A stretch of 64,000 nucleotides of DNA from JAVJSD01 sp040219575 (GCA_040219575.1 JAVJSD010000051.1:1-64000); one strand, 5' to 3'; counted from the stretch's first letter, positions 50,498-60,361 are shown. Translations and numbers: made by a program. Notes: generated by a model from the sequence alone, not told the origin.

Positions 50498-53350
50498 TTA
50501 CCTCAGGTAGAGAAACTCATTGCTGGCCAGCAGGCTTTGGCAGAACAGGGCCCACGCGCGTTGTTCGGCGCGTGTGGATTGGGCGTCGCTCGATGGACCT
50601 TCGCCGGATTGGGCCTCGCCCGCGTCGGCGGCGGTCAGTGCTCGCACGAACTCCACGGCCCGCTCGGTCTCTTCGCCGCTCGGCGGCCGGGCGAAGGCCC
50701 GCTGGTAGGCCTGCTGCACGCGGGCCAGGTCGTCCGCGGTGTGCTCCATCAATTGTGCCGCCATGGCGTCGGCCGAGTCCATCACCAAATCGGAATTCAT
50801 CAGCAGCAGCGCCTGCGGCGCGACAACCGTCGAATTGCGGCTGCCGGTCGGCATGGTGGGATCGGGGAAATCGAACTGTTCGAACAGCGTGTACACGTTG
50901 TTCCGCACCACCGGCAGGTAGATCGCCCGACGGAGGCTGTCGTACTTCGTGTGATCGACCGAGGTGTGATTGAAGACGAACTGCCGGTTCCGCAGCGGGA
51001 TCGTCTTGCCGCCCAGGGTGGTGTCGAGTCGGCCGCACACCGCCAGGATCGCGTCGCGGATCTGCTCCGCCTCCAACCGCTGCAAGCGGAACTTCCACAA
51101 CAGGCGGTTCTCGGGATCGACGCCCTCGGCCTTCTCGGCCTGCGGCGAGGACGACGCCATGCGATAGACGTTCGACGCCAGAATCAGCCGGTGCAACTCC
51201 TTCACCGACCAGCCCGACTCCATGAACCGCCGGGCCAGCCAGTCCAGCAGTTCCCCATGCGACGGACGATCGCCCAACACGCCGAAGTTGTCGGTCGACT
51301 TCACCAGCCCCTCGCCGAAGTGCCACCGCCAGACGCGGTTCACGAACACCCGGGCCGTCAGCGGATGCTGCGTGCTCGCCATCCAGCGGGCCAGCTCCAG
51401 GCGTCCACTGCGGCTGTTGGGCAACACCGGGCGAACGCTCGAAGTCCGCATCACCTCCGGAAACTCGCGCGCCACCGGGTCGCCCAGGTTGCGATGACTG
51501 CCGCGGATGTGGATCGGCAGGCTGCTCAGCACCGCGCCGTCGGCGACGCCCATCACGGCCGATTCGTCCGGAGCACTGCTTTCGATCAGCCGGGCCTCCT
51601 CCATCAGCCGGTCGTACTCGGCGAGCGTCTCCGCGTCGAAGGCGAATTCCGGTTTCGGCGGAACCGCCAGCAAGCCCGATGCATCGTTCAGCGCCGCCCG
51701 GGCCGCTTCGAGTTGTGGGTCGTCGAGCGATGTGACCTTGGCGTCCTTCTTCTTCGCTTCGGCGAAGGCGGCCTTCGACCGCTCAAACAGCGGTCGATAG
51801 TGTTGTTCGATGCCCGCCGCATCGCCGGCGGCGGCCAGTTCGTGCCACTTGGCGAGCAGCGGATCGTCTTGGTGGTAGTCGAGATGCAGCCGGCAATGGT
51901 GCAGGATGCGCGGATGCAGGCCGAGCGGTTCGGCGATCGAGGCGACCTGCGTGAGCGGCATGCTGGTGTCGAAACCGGCGGCCGCGATCAGGTACTCCGT
52001 CGCCTTCGCCCGCGCCTCGTCGCGCAGCTTGGCCATCGTCTGACTCTTGAATTTGGAGGCCGCCGCCTTCTTCTCGGCGATCCTGGCTTCCACCTGCTTC
52101 AATCGCTCGCGTTCGGCCTCGTCGGCGTACGAGTACTCGTGCCAATGCTTGATGGCGCCGGTGTTGGTGTCGCCCAGCGTCTGCGTGCTCTTGAAGATCG
52201 CCGCCAGGGCGTAGTAGTCGGTCTGCTTGAGCGGGTCGAACTTGTGATCGTGACAGCGCACGCAACCCAGCGTCATGCCCAGGAACACCTTGCCGGTGGT
52301 GTCGAGCTGCTCGTCGATGATGTCCATCAGCAGCTTTTCCTTGTCGGGCTCGGCCAACACCTTGGCCCCCAGCGACAGAAAGCCGGTGGCCGTTCGCGTT
52401 TCGCGATCCGCCTGCGGCAGCAAATCGCCCGCCAGTTGCTCGATCAGAAAGCGGTCGAACGGCTTGTCGTTGTTGAAGGCGTCGACCACGTAATCGCGAT
52501 ACCGCCAGGCGTTGCCGTAGGCCAGGTTCTCGTCGAGGCCGTTCGAGTCGGCGTAGCGGGCCACGTCCAACCAGTGCCGCCCCCAGCGCACGCCGTAGTG
52601 CGGCGAGTTGAGCAATCGCTCGACCACCGCGCCCCATGCCTCGGGAGAATCGTCATCGAGAAAGGCCTGCACTTCTTCGGGCGTGGGCGGCAGGCCGGTC
52701 AAGTCGTACGTCACGCGACGCAGCAGCGTACGCTTGTCGGCCGGCGGGGCGGGCTGAAGGCCGGCGGCTTCCAACTTCGCCAGCACGAACGCGTCGATCG
52801 GCGTGCGCGCCCAGTCGGAGTTGTTGACGGGCGGAATCGGCGGATCGGCGACCGGTTGCAGCGACCAGAACCGCCGCCCCTCTTCAATGCTCATGCCCAT
52901 CCGCGGCTTGGCGGCCGCCGCCGTCGCCACGCGAGGGTCGGGCGCGCCCATCGTCACCCACTTTTCGAGCGCCGCGATCTCCGTCGCCGACAGCGCATTC
53001 TGCGGCGGCATTTGCAGGTCGGAATTCTTGTACCGCACCGCCTCGATCAGCAGGCTGTTGTCGGGATCGCCGGCGACGATCGCCGGTCCGCTATCGCCTC
53101 CCTTGAGCACGCCGGCCCGCGAGTCGAGCGTCAGACCGCCGTTGACCTCGTCGGTGCTGTGGCACTCGTAGCAATGCTTGACCAACAGGGGACGCACGCT
53201 CTTTTCGAAAAACTCGAGCGACTCGGCGGCCGGCTTGGCGTCGTCGCCCATCGGTTGTTCGGCATCCGCCGCGGATGCGAGCCACAGCGCCGCCACCGTC
53301 AGCATGGTCACGCGAAGGAGCAAGCGCTGCCGCCTTGTGTCGTCGATCAT
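50498..53350 (-). CDS. Planctomycete cytochrome c, PSCyt1-DUF1549-DUF1553 (PSD1) protein
   Basis: A 950-residue secreted protein. The signal peptide (LLLRVTMLTVAALWLASAADA) is followed by a c-type haem domain with CYECH. DUF1549 (PSCyt2, about 165-380) includes RVTYDLTGLPPTPEEVQAFL, HYGVRWGRHWLDVARYADSNG and a second CXXCH, CVRCH. A helical middle region (about 385-560) is followed by DUF1553 (PSD1, about 635-930) with RVFVNRVWRWHFGEGLV and LEAEQIRDAILAVCGRLD. Redox chemistry on polysaccharides or sugars is suspected. The start at 53348-53350 has AAGGA 8-9 nt upstream. Confidence 0.93.
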   Translation of the reverse strand: MIDDTRRQRLLLRVTMLTVAALWLASAADAEQPMGDDAKPAAESLEFFEKSVRPLLVKHCYECHSTDEVNGGLTLDSRAGVLKGGDSGPAIVAGDPDNSLLIEAVRYKNSDLQMPPQNALSATEIAALEKWVTMGAPDPRVATAAAAKPRMGMSIEEGRRFWSLQPVADPPIPPVNNSDWARTPIDAFVLAKLEAAGLQPAPPADKRTLLRRVTYDLTGLPPTPEEVQAFLDDDSPEAWGAVVERLLNSPHYGVRWGRHWLDVARYADSNGLDENLAYGNAWRYRDYVVDAFNNDKPFDRFLIEQLAGDLLPQADRETRTATGFLSLGAKVLAEPDKEKLLMDIIDEQLDTTGKVFLGMTLGCVRCHDHKFDPLKQTDYYALAAIFKSTQTLGDTNTGAIKHWHEYSYADEAERERLKQVEARIAEKKAAASKFKSQTMAKLRDEARAKATEYLIAAAGFDTSMPLTQVASIAEPLGLHPRILHHCRLHLDYHQDDPLLAKWHELAAAGDAAGIEQHYRPLFERSKAAFAEAKKKDAKVTSLDDPQLEAARAALNDASGLLAVPPKPEFAFDAETLAEYDRLMEEARLIESSAPDESAVMGVADGAVLSSLPIHIRGSHRNLGDPVAREFPEVMRTSSVRPVLPNSRSGRLELARWMASTQHPLTARVFVNRVWRWHFGEGLVKSTDNFGVLGDRPSHGELLDWLARRFMESGWSVKELHRLILASNVYRMASSSPQAEKAEGVDPENRLLWKFRLQRLEAEQIRDAILAVCGRLDTTLGGKTIPLRNRQFVFNHTSVDHTKYDSLRRAIYLPVVRNNVYTLFEQFDFPDPTMPTGSRNSTVVAPQALLLMNSDLVMDSADAMAAQLMEHTADDLARVQQAYQRAFARPPSGEETERAVEFVRALTAADAGEAQSGEGPSSDAQSTRAEQRAWALFCQSLLASNEFLYLR

Positions 53351-53400
53351 CGTGAAATCCTTGGACTCCGTCTGGAAACGCAGACGAGGCAATTCGATTT

Positions 53401-53464
53401 GTAGCGGAATTCGTAAGAGTTCCTCATGCTCAATGCCGTCGGAAGTCTCACGACTTCCGCTACG
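53401..53464. repeat. REP-B hairpins upstream of the cytochrome gene
   Basis: GTAGCGGAATTCGTAAGAGT is a diverged copy at 53401-53422 and GGAAGTC-TCAC-GACTTCC a perfect one at 53441-53458, in the 130 bp between the cytochrome gene and the IclR gene. Confidence 0.85.
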
Positions 53465-53481
53465 TAGTTTCCCGAAAAAAC

Positions 53482-54291
53482 CTAGCTCGATGGAGGTCCG
53501 AACTCGGCGGAGATGGCCCGGGCGCACGCCACGACCGAATCGACAATATCGGGGCGGTCGGCCGGTTCGTCGGTGCGGCGAATATGTGAAACGCACAACA
53601 CCCCCAGCAGACTCGCGCCGCTGCCCAACACCGGCGCGGCGCAATCCGACACGCCGACCGCCACGCTGCTGTCGGCCACGGCGTAACCCTGACGGCGAAT
53701 CTCGGCGAGCTCCGCCTCCAGCGCCGCGACCCGCTCCGGCGATTCGTCCGCTTGCTCCCAGTACGCCTGTCGGCGGCGTTCGGGCGACAGCGCCAACCCC
53801 ACCATCCCGCTGGTCCGGCGGTGTAACTGGAAGGTGGCGCCCACGCGGACCGTCAGCATTACGTCGGCGTCGCATTCCACGCGGGCCACCACCAGCATGC
53901 GGTTCTGCACCACGATGTTCAGATGGCACGACTCGCCCAACTGACCGGTCAACCGCTCCATGTGCGGCATGGCCCGGGCGATCAGCGTCTGCGTGGTGGC
54001 GTGCTGCGAGCCGATTTCGAACAGCTTGGTCGACAGCCGGTAGAACTGCGCCTCGTCGCGGACCAGGTAGCCGCGCTCCTGCAGGCAGACCAGCACGCGA
54101 AACAATTCCTGCTTGGTGCGTCCCAGGGCGTCGGCGATGCCCGTCAGGCTCATGCCCTGCGACGAATCGCCCAGCAGTTCGAGCACATCGAGGGCCTTAT
54201 CGACCGCGGGGGCGCTATACGACTTCCCCCCGTTTCCATTGGATTCGGCCGACTTGGCGGCGGACTTCTTCTTCGTGGAGGCGAGTTTCAT
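53482..54291 (-). CDS. IclR-family transcriptional regulator
   Basis: A 269-residue regulator. A Lys/Ser-rich N-terminal tail of ~25 residues precedes the winged helix (about 28-85: VDKALDVLELLGDSSQGMSLTGIADALGRTKQELFRVLVCLQERGYL). The effector domain follows (about 100-265), with LGESCHLNIVVQNRMLVVARVE and AAPVLGSGASLLGVLCVS. It is encoded just upstream of the cytochrome + DUF1501 pair on the same strand and may control it. The ATG at 54289-54291 is chosen. Confidence 0.9.
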   Translation of the reverse strand: MKLASTKKKSAAKSAESNGNGGKSYSAPAVDKALDVLELLGDSSQGMSLTGIADALGRTKQELFRVLVCLQERGYLVRDEAQFYRLSTKLFEIGSQHATTQTLIARAMPHMERLTGQLGESCHLNIVVQNRMLVVARVECDADVMLTVRVGATFQLHRRTSGMVGLALSPERRRQAYWEQADESPERVAALEAELAEIRRQGYAVADSSVAVGVSDCAAPVLGSGASLLGVLCVSHIRRTDEPADRPDIVDSVVACARAISAEFGPPSS

Positions 54292-54807
54292 GAAACGCAG
54301 TCTCGCATATGAGACCACGAGATGCAAGCGTCTTCTACAAGCACGCAGCGCAAGCAAGTGTGTCCGGACCACCACGCCAGCAAGCAAGCGTCTCCCAACA
54401 AGCTGGCATCAAGAACTCTCCTTGCGGTGACACAGCGGTTCTCGAAGCGAAGAAGATTCGACGGGTCGAGCGTGGCAATTGAATGCGACGGATGCGACAA
54501 TCGCCGCCATCCTGGAATCGTTGGTTGAGAACACCATTCTCTCTACCCGCAAATCAAAGCGCGATGGAATACTAACCCGAAGCGTGAGCGAGGCGCCTCG
54601 AGCCGCCGCCACGAGCGAATCGGCGGACTTCCTTGGATCGACTTCCCTGGATTTGGCATGCGAACAATGGAGTCCGGGAGAATGGAGAACAGCGCGAAGC
54701 GAGCTGGAGCCGCTCTCGGCGGCCCTCCTCGCTGACGCTTCGGGCTGCGATGGAATATGAGCGGCAAATGCCGCCGTGATCGAACCTCACTCACCAAGGC
54801 GCCGCCA
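54292..54807. other. Intergenic region with several repeat fragments
   Basis: No gene is supported in these 516 bp. A CTACAAGCACGCAGCGCAAG arm (54335) matches the hairpin at 46326. An inverted pair around GATGGAATACTAACCCGAAG (54562) and CGCTTCGGGCTGCGATGGAA (54738) frames ~150 bp; its core, CGAAGCGTGAGCGAGG, is a repeat type often seen in planctomycete genomes. Confidence 0.65.
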
Positions 54808-55857
54808 ATGAAGACCTGCCATACATCGTTTCTTTCGTCGCTGCTGCTGCTACTGTTTGTCGGGCACGCGACGGCGGCCGAACCGGTGACGCTGGACAAC
54901 GTCGTCGATCCGGGAGCGAATTCGCCCGACGAACCCCTGGCCGAGACGTACTCGCTCGACAAGGCGGTCCACTTCCTCGACTCCGCCTCGCTGCAGTGGC
55001 AGAAGCAGCGGAAGTGCTTCACCTGCCACACGAATTACCTGTACCTCTACGCCCGGCCGGCCGTCTCCGCCGATTCGCCCGAACACCAGACGGTGCGGGC
55101 ATTCGCCGAGGAGCTGGTTCGCGAGCGGTGGAAGGACAAGGGACCGCGGTGGGACGCCGAGGTGGTGGCGACCGCGGCGGCGCTGGCCGCCAACGACCGA
55201 GCCACCACCGGCAAGCTGCACCCACTCACGCGGCAGGCGCTCGATCGGATGTGGACGGTGCAGCGCGACGACGGCGGCTTCACCTGGCTCAAGTGCGGTT
55301 GGCCGCCGATGGAGTCGGACGACGACTTCGGCGCGCCGCTGGCCGCCCTGGCCGTGGGCCTCGCTCCCGAAGGCTACGCTCAGACGGAAAAGGCCCAAAA
55401 GGGACTCGCCGGGATTCGCACCTACCTGAAGAACAACCCGCCCCCGACGCTGCACCACCGCGCCATGCTGCTATGGGCGGCGAGCTACACGCCCGACTTG
55501 ATGAGCGACGCGGCGCGGCAGGCCTGCATCGACGACCTGCTGGCGCTGCAGCGCGACGACGGCGGTTGGGCGCTGGCCACGCTCGGCGACTGGAAGCGCG
55601 ACGACGACAGCCCGCAATCGACCGCCGAGGGCGACGGCTACGGCACGGGCTTTGTGATCTACGTCCTCCGCCGCGCGGGCGTTCCCGCCGCCGACGAGCG
55701 GTTGCAGCGCGGCATCGCCTGGCTCAAGCACAACCAACGCGAAAGCGGCCGCTGGTTCACCCGCTCGCTGCACCGCGACAGCCGCCACTACATTACGCAC
55801 GCCGGCACCGCCATGGCCATCCTCGCGCTCCAAGCCTGCGAGAAACCCTCCCCCTAA
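54808..55857 (+). CDS. Secreted terpene-cyclase-like protein with a haem-binding motif
   Basis: A 349-residue protein. The signal peptide is HTSFLSSLLLLLFVGHATAA. CFTCH at about residues 70-74 is a c-type haem motif. The rest is an alpha/alpha-toroid of prenyltransferase/squalene-cyclase type, with QW-like repeats QRDDGGFTWLKCG and QRDDGGWALATLGDW and the C-terminal YGTGFVIYVLRRAGVP. No cyclase DXDD motif is seen, so it is probably not a true cyclase. Fusion of the haem motif with this fold is typical of planctomycete secreted proteins. The ATG follows AAGG by 9 nt. Confidence 0.83.
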   Translation: MKTCHTSFLSSLLLLLFVGHATAAEPVTLDNVVDPGANSPDEPLAETYSLDKAVHFLDSASLQWQKQRKCFTCHTNYLYLYARPAVSADSPEHQTVRAFAEELVRERWKDKGPRWDAEVVATAAALAANDRATTGKLHPLTRQALDRMWTVQRDDGGFTWLKCGWPPMESDDDFGAPLAALAVGLAPEGYAQTEKAQKGLAGIRTYLKNNPPPTLHHRAMLLWAASYTPDLMSDAARQACIDDLLALQRDDGGWALATLGDWKRDDDSPQSTAEGDGYGTGFVIYVLRRAGVPAADERLQRGIAWLKHNQRESGRWFTRSLHRDSRHYITHAGTAMAILALQACEKPSP

Positions 55858-56271
55858 CCGGCGCCCCCCATCGACGTCGTTACGACGTCCCATCGAGCCC
55901 CCGGCGAGCCGCGCGGCGTCAGCCCGCGGTGAATCCACCTGGGGCAGGACGCAGAGTCCGTCGAGGATCGCAGCGTGCGCGCGAAAAGCGCGTCAACGGC
56001 TCGCGAGATTCCCGTCAACGGCGCGCCGGTTGCGCACGCCTGCGAATAGGATGAATGGAGCGGGGCGTCGTGTTGCGATTTGCCGCGGCGGATGGTGGTG
56101 AAAGGCGCTGTTGAATCGACGCCCAATTCACCGGAAAGGCGCTGACGTCCCCGGGGGTGGTGGTGAATTAGGCCGGTGAATCGAGGGCGAAGGGCAGACT
56201 ACCGATGGGCGCCATCCCAATCTGCAATCTGCAATCTGCAATCTACAATCTGAAATCTGAAATCAACCAAG
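55858..56271. repeat. Intergenic region with AATCTG simple repeats
   Basis: No gene is seen in this 414 bp gap. Seven AATCTRMA words in a row (56219-56264) form a run like the inverted pair at 37491-37627. GGTGGTGAAAGGCGCTG and GGTGGTGAATTAGGCCGGTG partial repeats lie at about 56093 and 56158. Confidence 0.7.
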
Positions 56272-57741
56272 CTATGCGATCAACTCATCGACAACGTCGC
56301 CGTGGACGTCGGTGAGGCGAAAGTCGCGGCCTTGGAAACGGTAGGTCAGGCGTTTGTGATCCAGACCGAACAATCGCAAGATCGTGGCGTGCAGGTCGTG
56401 CACGTGGACCGGCCGCTCGGCGACGCCCCAGCCGATTTCGTCGGTCGCGCCGAGCGTCTGGCCGCCCTGCACGCCGCCGCCCGCCAGCCACATGCTGAAC
56501 GAATAGGGATGATGATCGCGGCCCGTGACCGTCTTGAAATTGGCGCGGTTTTCACCCAGCGGCGTGCGGCCGAACTCCCCGCCCCACACCACCAGCGTTT
56601 CGTCGAGCAGGCCGCGGCGCTTGAGGTCTTTCAGCAGGGCGGCGATGGGTTGGTCGGAGATTCGTGTATAGCGCGCCAACCCACTGTCGAGGTTGCTGTG
56701 ATGGTCCCAGGTCGACAGGAACAGCGTCACAAAGCGGACGCCGCGTTCGATCATCCGCCGCGCCAGCAGGCAGTTGCGCGCGTACGAACCCAGAAAGCCC
56801 GACTTGTCGCTCTGCGCCGCCTCGTCGCGATCGAGTCCGTACTCCGCCAGCGTCGCCGCCGTCTCGCCCGACAGGTCGAGCAACTCCGGCGCGGTCTGCT
56901 GCATGCGGAAGGCGAGTTCGTAGGCCTCGATGCGGCTGGCGACCTCCGGATTGCCGACCCGCTCGTGGCGGAGCCGGTTCAACTCGTTGATCGCTTGCAG
57001 GCTGCGGGCCTGGGCGCCGCGGGAGATGTCGGCCGGGCTGGCCAGGTTCAGCACCGGGCTGCCCTGGTTGCGAAACTGCACGCCCGAATACTGCGACGGC
57101 AGAAACCCGCTCGACCAGCTCGACGCGCCGCCGGGCAGCCCGCGGCCGAGCGTGGCCAGCACCACGTAGCCCGGCAGATTGCGCGATTCGCTGCCGAGCC
57201 CGTAGTTCAGCCACGAGCCGAGCGTCGGCCAGCCTTGCAGCGCCGAGCCGGTCAGCATCATCAGTTGGCCGGGCAAATGATTGAACTGTTCGCAGTGCAT
57301 CGAGCGGACCATCGCGATGTCGTCGACGCAGGTGCTCAGATGCGGCAACAGGTCCGACAGCTCCATGCCGCACTGGCCGTATCGCTGAAACTTCCGCGGG
57401 CTGCCCATCAACCGCGCGCTCTCCTTCTGGATGAAGGCGAACTTGATCTCCTGCAGCAGCGACTCCGGCATCGGCTGGCCGTCGAGCTCGTTGAGCCGCG
57501 GCTTGGGGTCGAACAGGTCCATCTGGCTCGGTCCGCCCTCCATGAACAGGTAGATGCAGCGTTTGGCCTTGGGGGCGAAGTGCGTGACAGCAGCCGGCGG
57601 ATCGCCGGCGAGCAAGCCCTCCTCGCCCAACAGCGAGGCCAGCGCCAACGAGCCGAGTCCGCTGGCGGAGGTGGCGAAGAACCGCCGCCGATTGAGGGTC
57701 GCTTGGGCGAAATCGTGTGCGTGGAGGTTGTGGGAGTTCAT
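56272..57741 (-). CDS. DUF1501 protein (Tat-exported), second copy
   Basis: A 489-residue DUF1501 protein like that at 49002-50495. The Tat signal is NRRRFFATSASGLGSLALASLL, the signature MEGGPSQMDLFDPKPRLNELD, and the C-terminal part has VVWGGEFGRTPLGEN and GRDHHPYSFSMWLAGGG. It starts 1 bp after the stop of the upstream cytochrome gene. The two copies are clearly diverged, so the second pair is not a recent duplication. Confidence 0.92.
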   Translation of the reverse strand: MNSHNLHAHDFAQATLNRRRFFATSASGLGSLALASLLGEEGLLAGDPPAAVTHFAPKAKRCIYLFMEGGPSQMDLFDPKPRLNELDGQPMPESLLQEIKFAFIQKESARLMGSPRKFQRYGQCGMELSDLLPHLSTCVDDIAMVRSMHCEQFNHLPGQLMMLTGSALQGWPTLGSWLNYGLGSESRNLPGYVVLATLGRGLPGGASSWSSGFLPSQYSGVQFRNQGSPVLNLASPADISRGAQARSLQAINELNRLRHERVGNPEVASRIEAYELAFRMQQTAPELLDLSGETAATLAEYGLDRDEAAQSDKSGFLGSYARNCLLARRMIERGVRFVTLFLSTWDHHSNLDSGLARYTRISDQPIAALLKDLKRRGLLDETLVVWGGEFGRTPLGENRANFKTVTGRDHHPYSFSMWLAGGGVQGGQTLGATDEIGWGVAERPVHVHDLHATILRLFGLDHKRLTYRFQGRDFRLTDVHGDVVDELIA

Positions 57742-57742
57742 G

Positions 57743-60202
57743 TCAGTCGCGCGTAATAAACTCGTCGAGGTTCATCACGATCCGCACCGCCGCGGTGATG
57801 GCCGCGCGATGGGGATCGTGCGCCGGTTCGATCGCCTCGTCGCCTTGTCGTGCAAGGCGATGCAGATCACGGTAGGCCGCGATGAGCGCTTCCCGCTCCG
57901 CCGCCGCCGGCGGCCGGGCGAGACAGCGGCGAAAGATTTCGTCGGTGGCGGCGGGAAGATCGTCGGGATCGGGATGCCTCTCGGCGATTTGCCGGCCCAG
58001 CGTCTGGGCGCATTCGTAGAACACGGGATCGTTCAGCAGCGTGAGCGCCTGCAGCGGCGTGTTCGAGCGTTCGCGGCGGCTGCACGAGATGGCGGCGTCG
58101 GGGGCGTCGAAGGTCATCAACATCGGGTAGGGCACCGTGCGCTTGAAGAGGATGTACATGCCGCGCCGATAACGCTCGCCGCCTTCGCTGACCGGCCACT
58201 GCACACTGCGGCCCACCTCGGTCACAAACGCCGGCAAGGGGGGCCGAATGCCGCGCCGGCCGATCGTGGTATCGAGCAGTCCGCTGGCCGCCAGGTGCAC
58301 GTCGCGAACCGTCTCGGCGTCGACGCGGAGGCTGTTCTGACGCCACAGCGCCAGATTGCCGAGGTCCTGCTGGCCGGGGACGGCGTTGACGGCGGACGCC
58401 ATCCGATAGGTCGAGGACATAACGATCAGCCGAATCATCGCCTTCCGGCTCCACCCGCGACGCCGGTACTCGGTCGCCAGCCAATCGAGCAGTTGCGGGT
58501 GCGTCGGCTCCGCCCCTTTCGTTCCGAAATCATTCGGCGTGGCGACAAGCCCCACGCCGAACAGATGTTGCCAGATGCGATTGACGGCCACCCGCGGCGT
58601 GAGCGGGTTATCGGCGTGGAAGATCCAACGCGCCAAGTCGAGGCGATCTGGCGTCGAGCCGCGCGGCTGCAACTCCGGCAAGACGGCCGGCGTGCCGGGA
58701 TGCACCTGCTCGCCGGGGCGATTGTAGACGCCGCGGATGTGGATGTGCGTTTCGCGTCGATCCTTCGTGCGCGGGGCGAAGACCGGCGCTTTGGTCGATG
58801 GGGCAACGGGCTTGGCTTTCAACTGCTGCTCGACCTTCGCCCGCATCGCACTCCAATCGGGATCGTCGGTCCGATAGTACTCAGCGATCGCCTTCAGGTC
58901 GGTCGCCTTGGTTTGCTCGTCGAGCGTCTTTTCGATCTCGGTTTTCTGTTCGTCCGTGAGTTCGTCGATTTCGAAGTCCGCCAGTTCGGCGACAAGTTGC
59001 TCCCACGCCGGCCGCCAGCTTTGTTGAGCCCGCTCGTACTCCTTCTTCTCCCACGGCCTAGTGGCGGCGGCGGTCACCTCGTCGGCGTTGTTGAAGAAGG
59101 CGTACAGCCGATAGAACTCGCGTTGCGTGACAGGATCGTTCTTGTGGTCGTGGCATTCCGCGCAGCCCAGCGTCAACCCCAGCCAGACCATGCCGGTGGT
59201 GTTCACCCGGTCGACGATCTCCTTCGTTCGATACAGTTCCAGGTCGACGCCGGCTTCGGTGTTGCGCAGCGTGTTGCGATGAAAGCCGGTGGCGATTCTT
59301 TGCGACAGCGTCGGCGCTTCCAGCAGGTCGCCCGCAAGTTGCTCGATCGAAAACTCGTCGAACGGCAAGTCCTGGTTGATGGCGTCGATGACCCACTCGC
59401 GGTACACCCAGGCATGCTGGCGGATGGCGTCTCCCAGGTAGCCGTCGCTGTCGGCGTAGCGGGCCAGGTCCAGCCAGTGCCGTCCCCAATGCTCGCCAAA
59501 GTGCGGCGAGGCCAGCAACTGGTCGACCAACAGCTCGTAGGCCAGCGGATCGTCGTCCGCCACGAAAGCTTCGACGGCGGCGGGCGCGGGCGGCAAGCCG
59601 ACGAGGTCCAGATACAAGCGACGAATCAACGTGCGGCGATCGGCCTGCGGCGCCGCTTCGACATGCGCCTTTCGATGTCCGGCGGCGGCAAACGCATCGA
59701 TCGCGTTGCGGATCGGGAAACCCGCCCGTTGCTCGGCGATCGCAGCAGCGGGAGGACGGCGAAGCGGCGTCAGCGACCACAGCACCGGAGGCTCCAGCAC
59801 AACCCCCTCGGGCCAGACGGCGCCGGCGGTGATCCAGCGACGGATCGATTCAACCTGCTGCTGCGTCAACGGCGGCTCCCCCTTGGGCATCTCGGCCGTC
59901 TCGTCGTGGGGAATCACCAGATCGAGCAGGTAACTCGACGCCGGCTCGCCGGGCGCAATCACCTCGCCGCTCTCGCCCCCCGCCCGAGCCGCCTTGGCCG
60001 ACTGCAGCGACAATCCTCCGCGCCGATCTCGGTCGTTATGGCACGCCAGGCAGCGCCGCTGCAGAATCGGAGCGACCTCACGCTCGAAGTCGATCGACTC
60101 CTCCGCCGCCGCGGACTGCCTGCAGGCCGCCGCCGAGAAGAGAATCACAGCGATGAGCGCGACCGAGCGAAACCAACGATTCGACCATTCGACCACAAGC
60201 AT
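57743..60202 (-). CDS. Planctomycete cytochrome c, PSCyt1-DUF1549-DUF1553 protein, second copy
   Basis: An 819-residue protein. The N-terminal signal (SVALIAVILFSAAAC, lipoprotein-like) is followed by the haem motif CLACH and then DUF1549 with LYLDLVGLPPAPAAVEAFV, HFGEHWGRHWLDLARYADSDG and a second motif CAECH. DUF1553 begins near residue 560 (RVAVNRIWQHLFGVGLV; LRVDAETVRDVHLAASGLLD). It is shorter than the 950-residue copy because the middle region is smaller. The pair with the following DUF1501 gene is the usual planctomycete arrangement. Confidence 0.93.
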   Translation of the reverse strand: MLVVEWSNRWFRSVALIAVILFSAAACRQSAAAEESIDFEREVAPILQRRCLACHNDRDRRGGLSLQSAKAARAGGESGEVIAPGEPASSYLLDLVIPHDETAEMPKGEPPLTQQQVESIRRWITAGAVWPEGVVLEPPVLWSLTPLRRPPAAAIAEQRAGFPIRNAIDAFAAAGHRKAHVEAAPQADRRTLIRRLYLDLVGLPPAPAAVEAFVADDDPLAYELLVDQLLASPHFGEHWGRHWLDLARYADSDGYLGDAIRQHAWVYREWVIDAINQDLPFDEFSIEQLAGDLLEAPTLSQRIATGFHRNTLRNTEAGVDLELYRTKEIVDRVNTTGMVWLGLTLGCAECHDHKNDPVTQREFYRLYAFFNNADEVTAAATRPWEKKEYERAQQSWRPAWEQLVAELADFEIDELTDEQKTEIEKTLDEQTKATDLKAIAEYYRTDDPDWSAMRAKVEQQLKAKPVAPSTKAPVFAPRTKDRRETHIHIRGVYNRPGEQVHPGTPAVLPELQPRGSTPDRLDLARWIFHADNPLTPRVAVNRIWQHLFGVGLVATPNDFGTKGAEPTHPQLLDWLATEYRRRGWSRKAMIRLIVMSSTYRMASAVNAVPGQQDLGNLALWRQNSLRVDAETVRDVHLAASGLLDTTIGRRGIRPPLPAFVTEVGRSVQWPVSEGGERYRRGMYILFKRTVPYPMLMTFDAPDAAISCSRRERSNTPLQALTLLNDPVFYECAQTLGRQIAERHPDPDDLPAATDEIFRRCLARPPAAAEREALIAAYRDLHRLARQGDEAIEPAHDPHRAAITAAVRIVMNLDEFITRD

Positions 60203-60361
60203 TCAGCCTCTTGGCGCGACGCCGCCGTCGCGGCGCCGGCGTCTACACGGGAGGGTTCCTACGGGGTGGGAGTTCCTCAATGTTCGACCAACGGCGGCCA
60301 GCCGTCAACTTTGCCGTCAAGGAGGATAACTGGCCATCTCGCTCGACGGCTGCACCATAAC

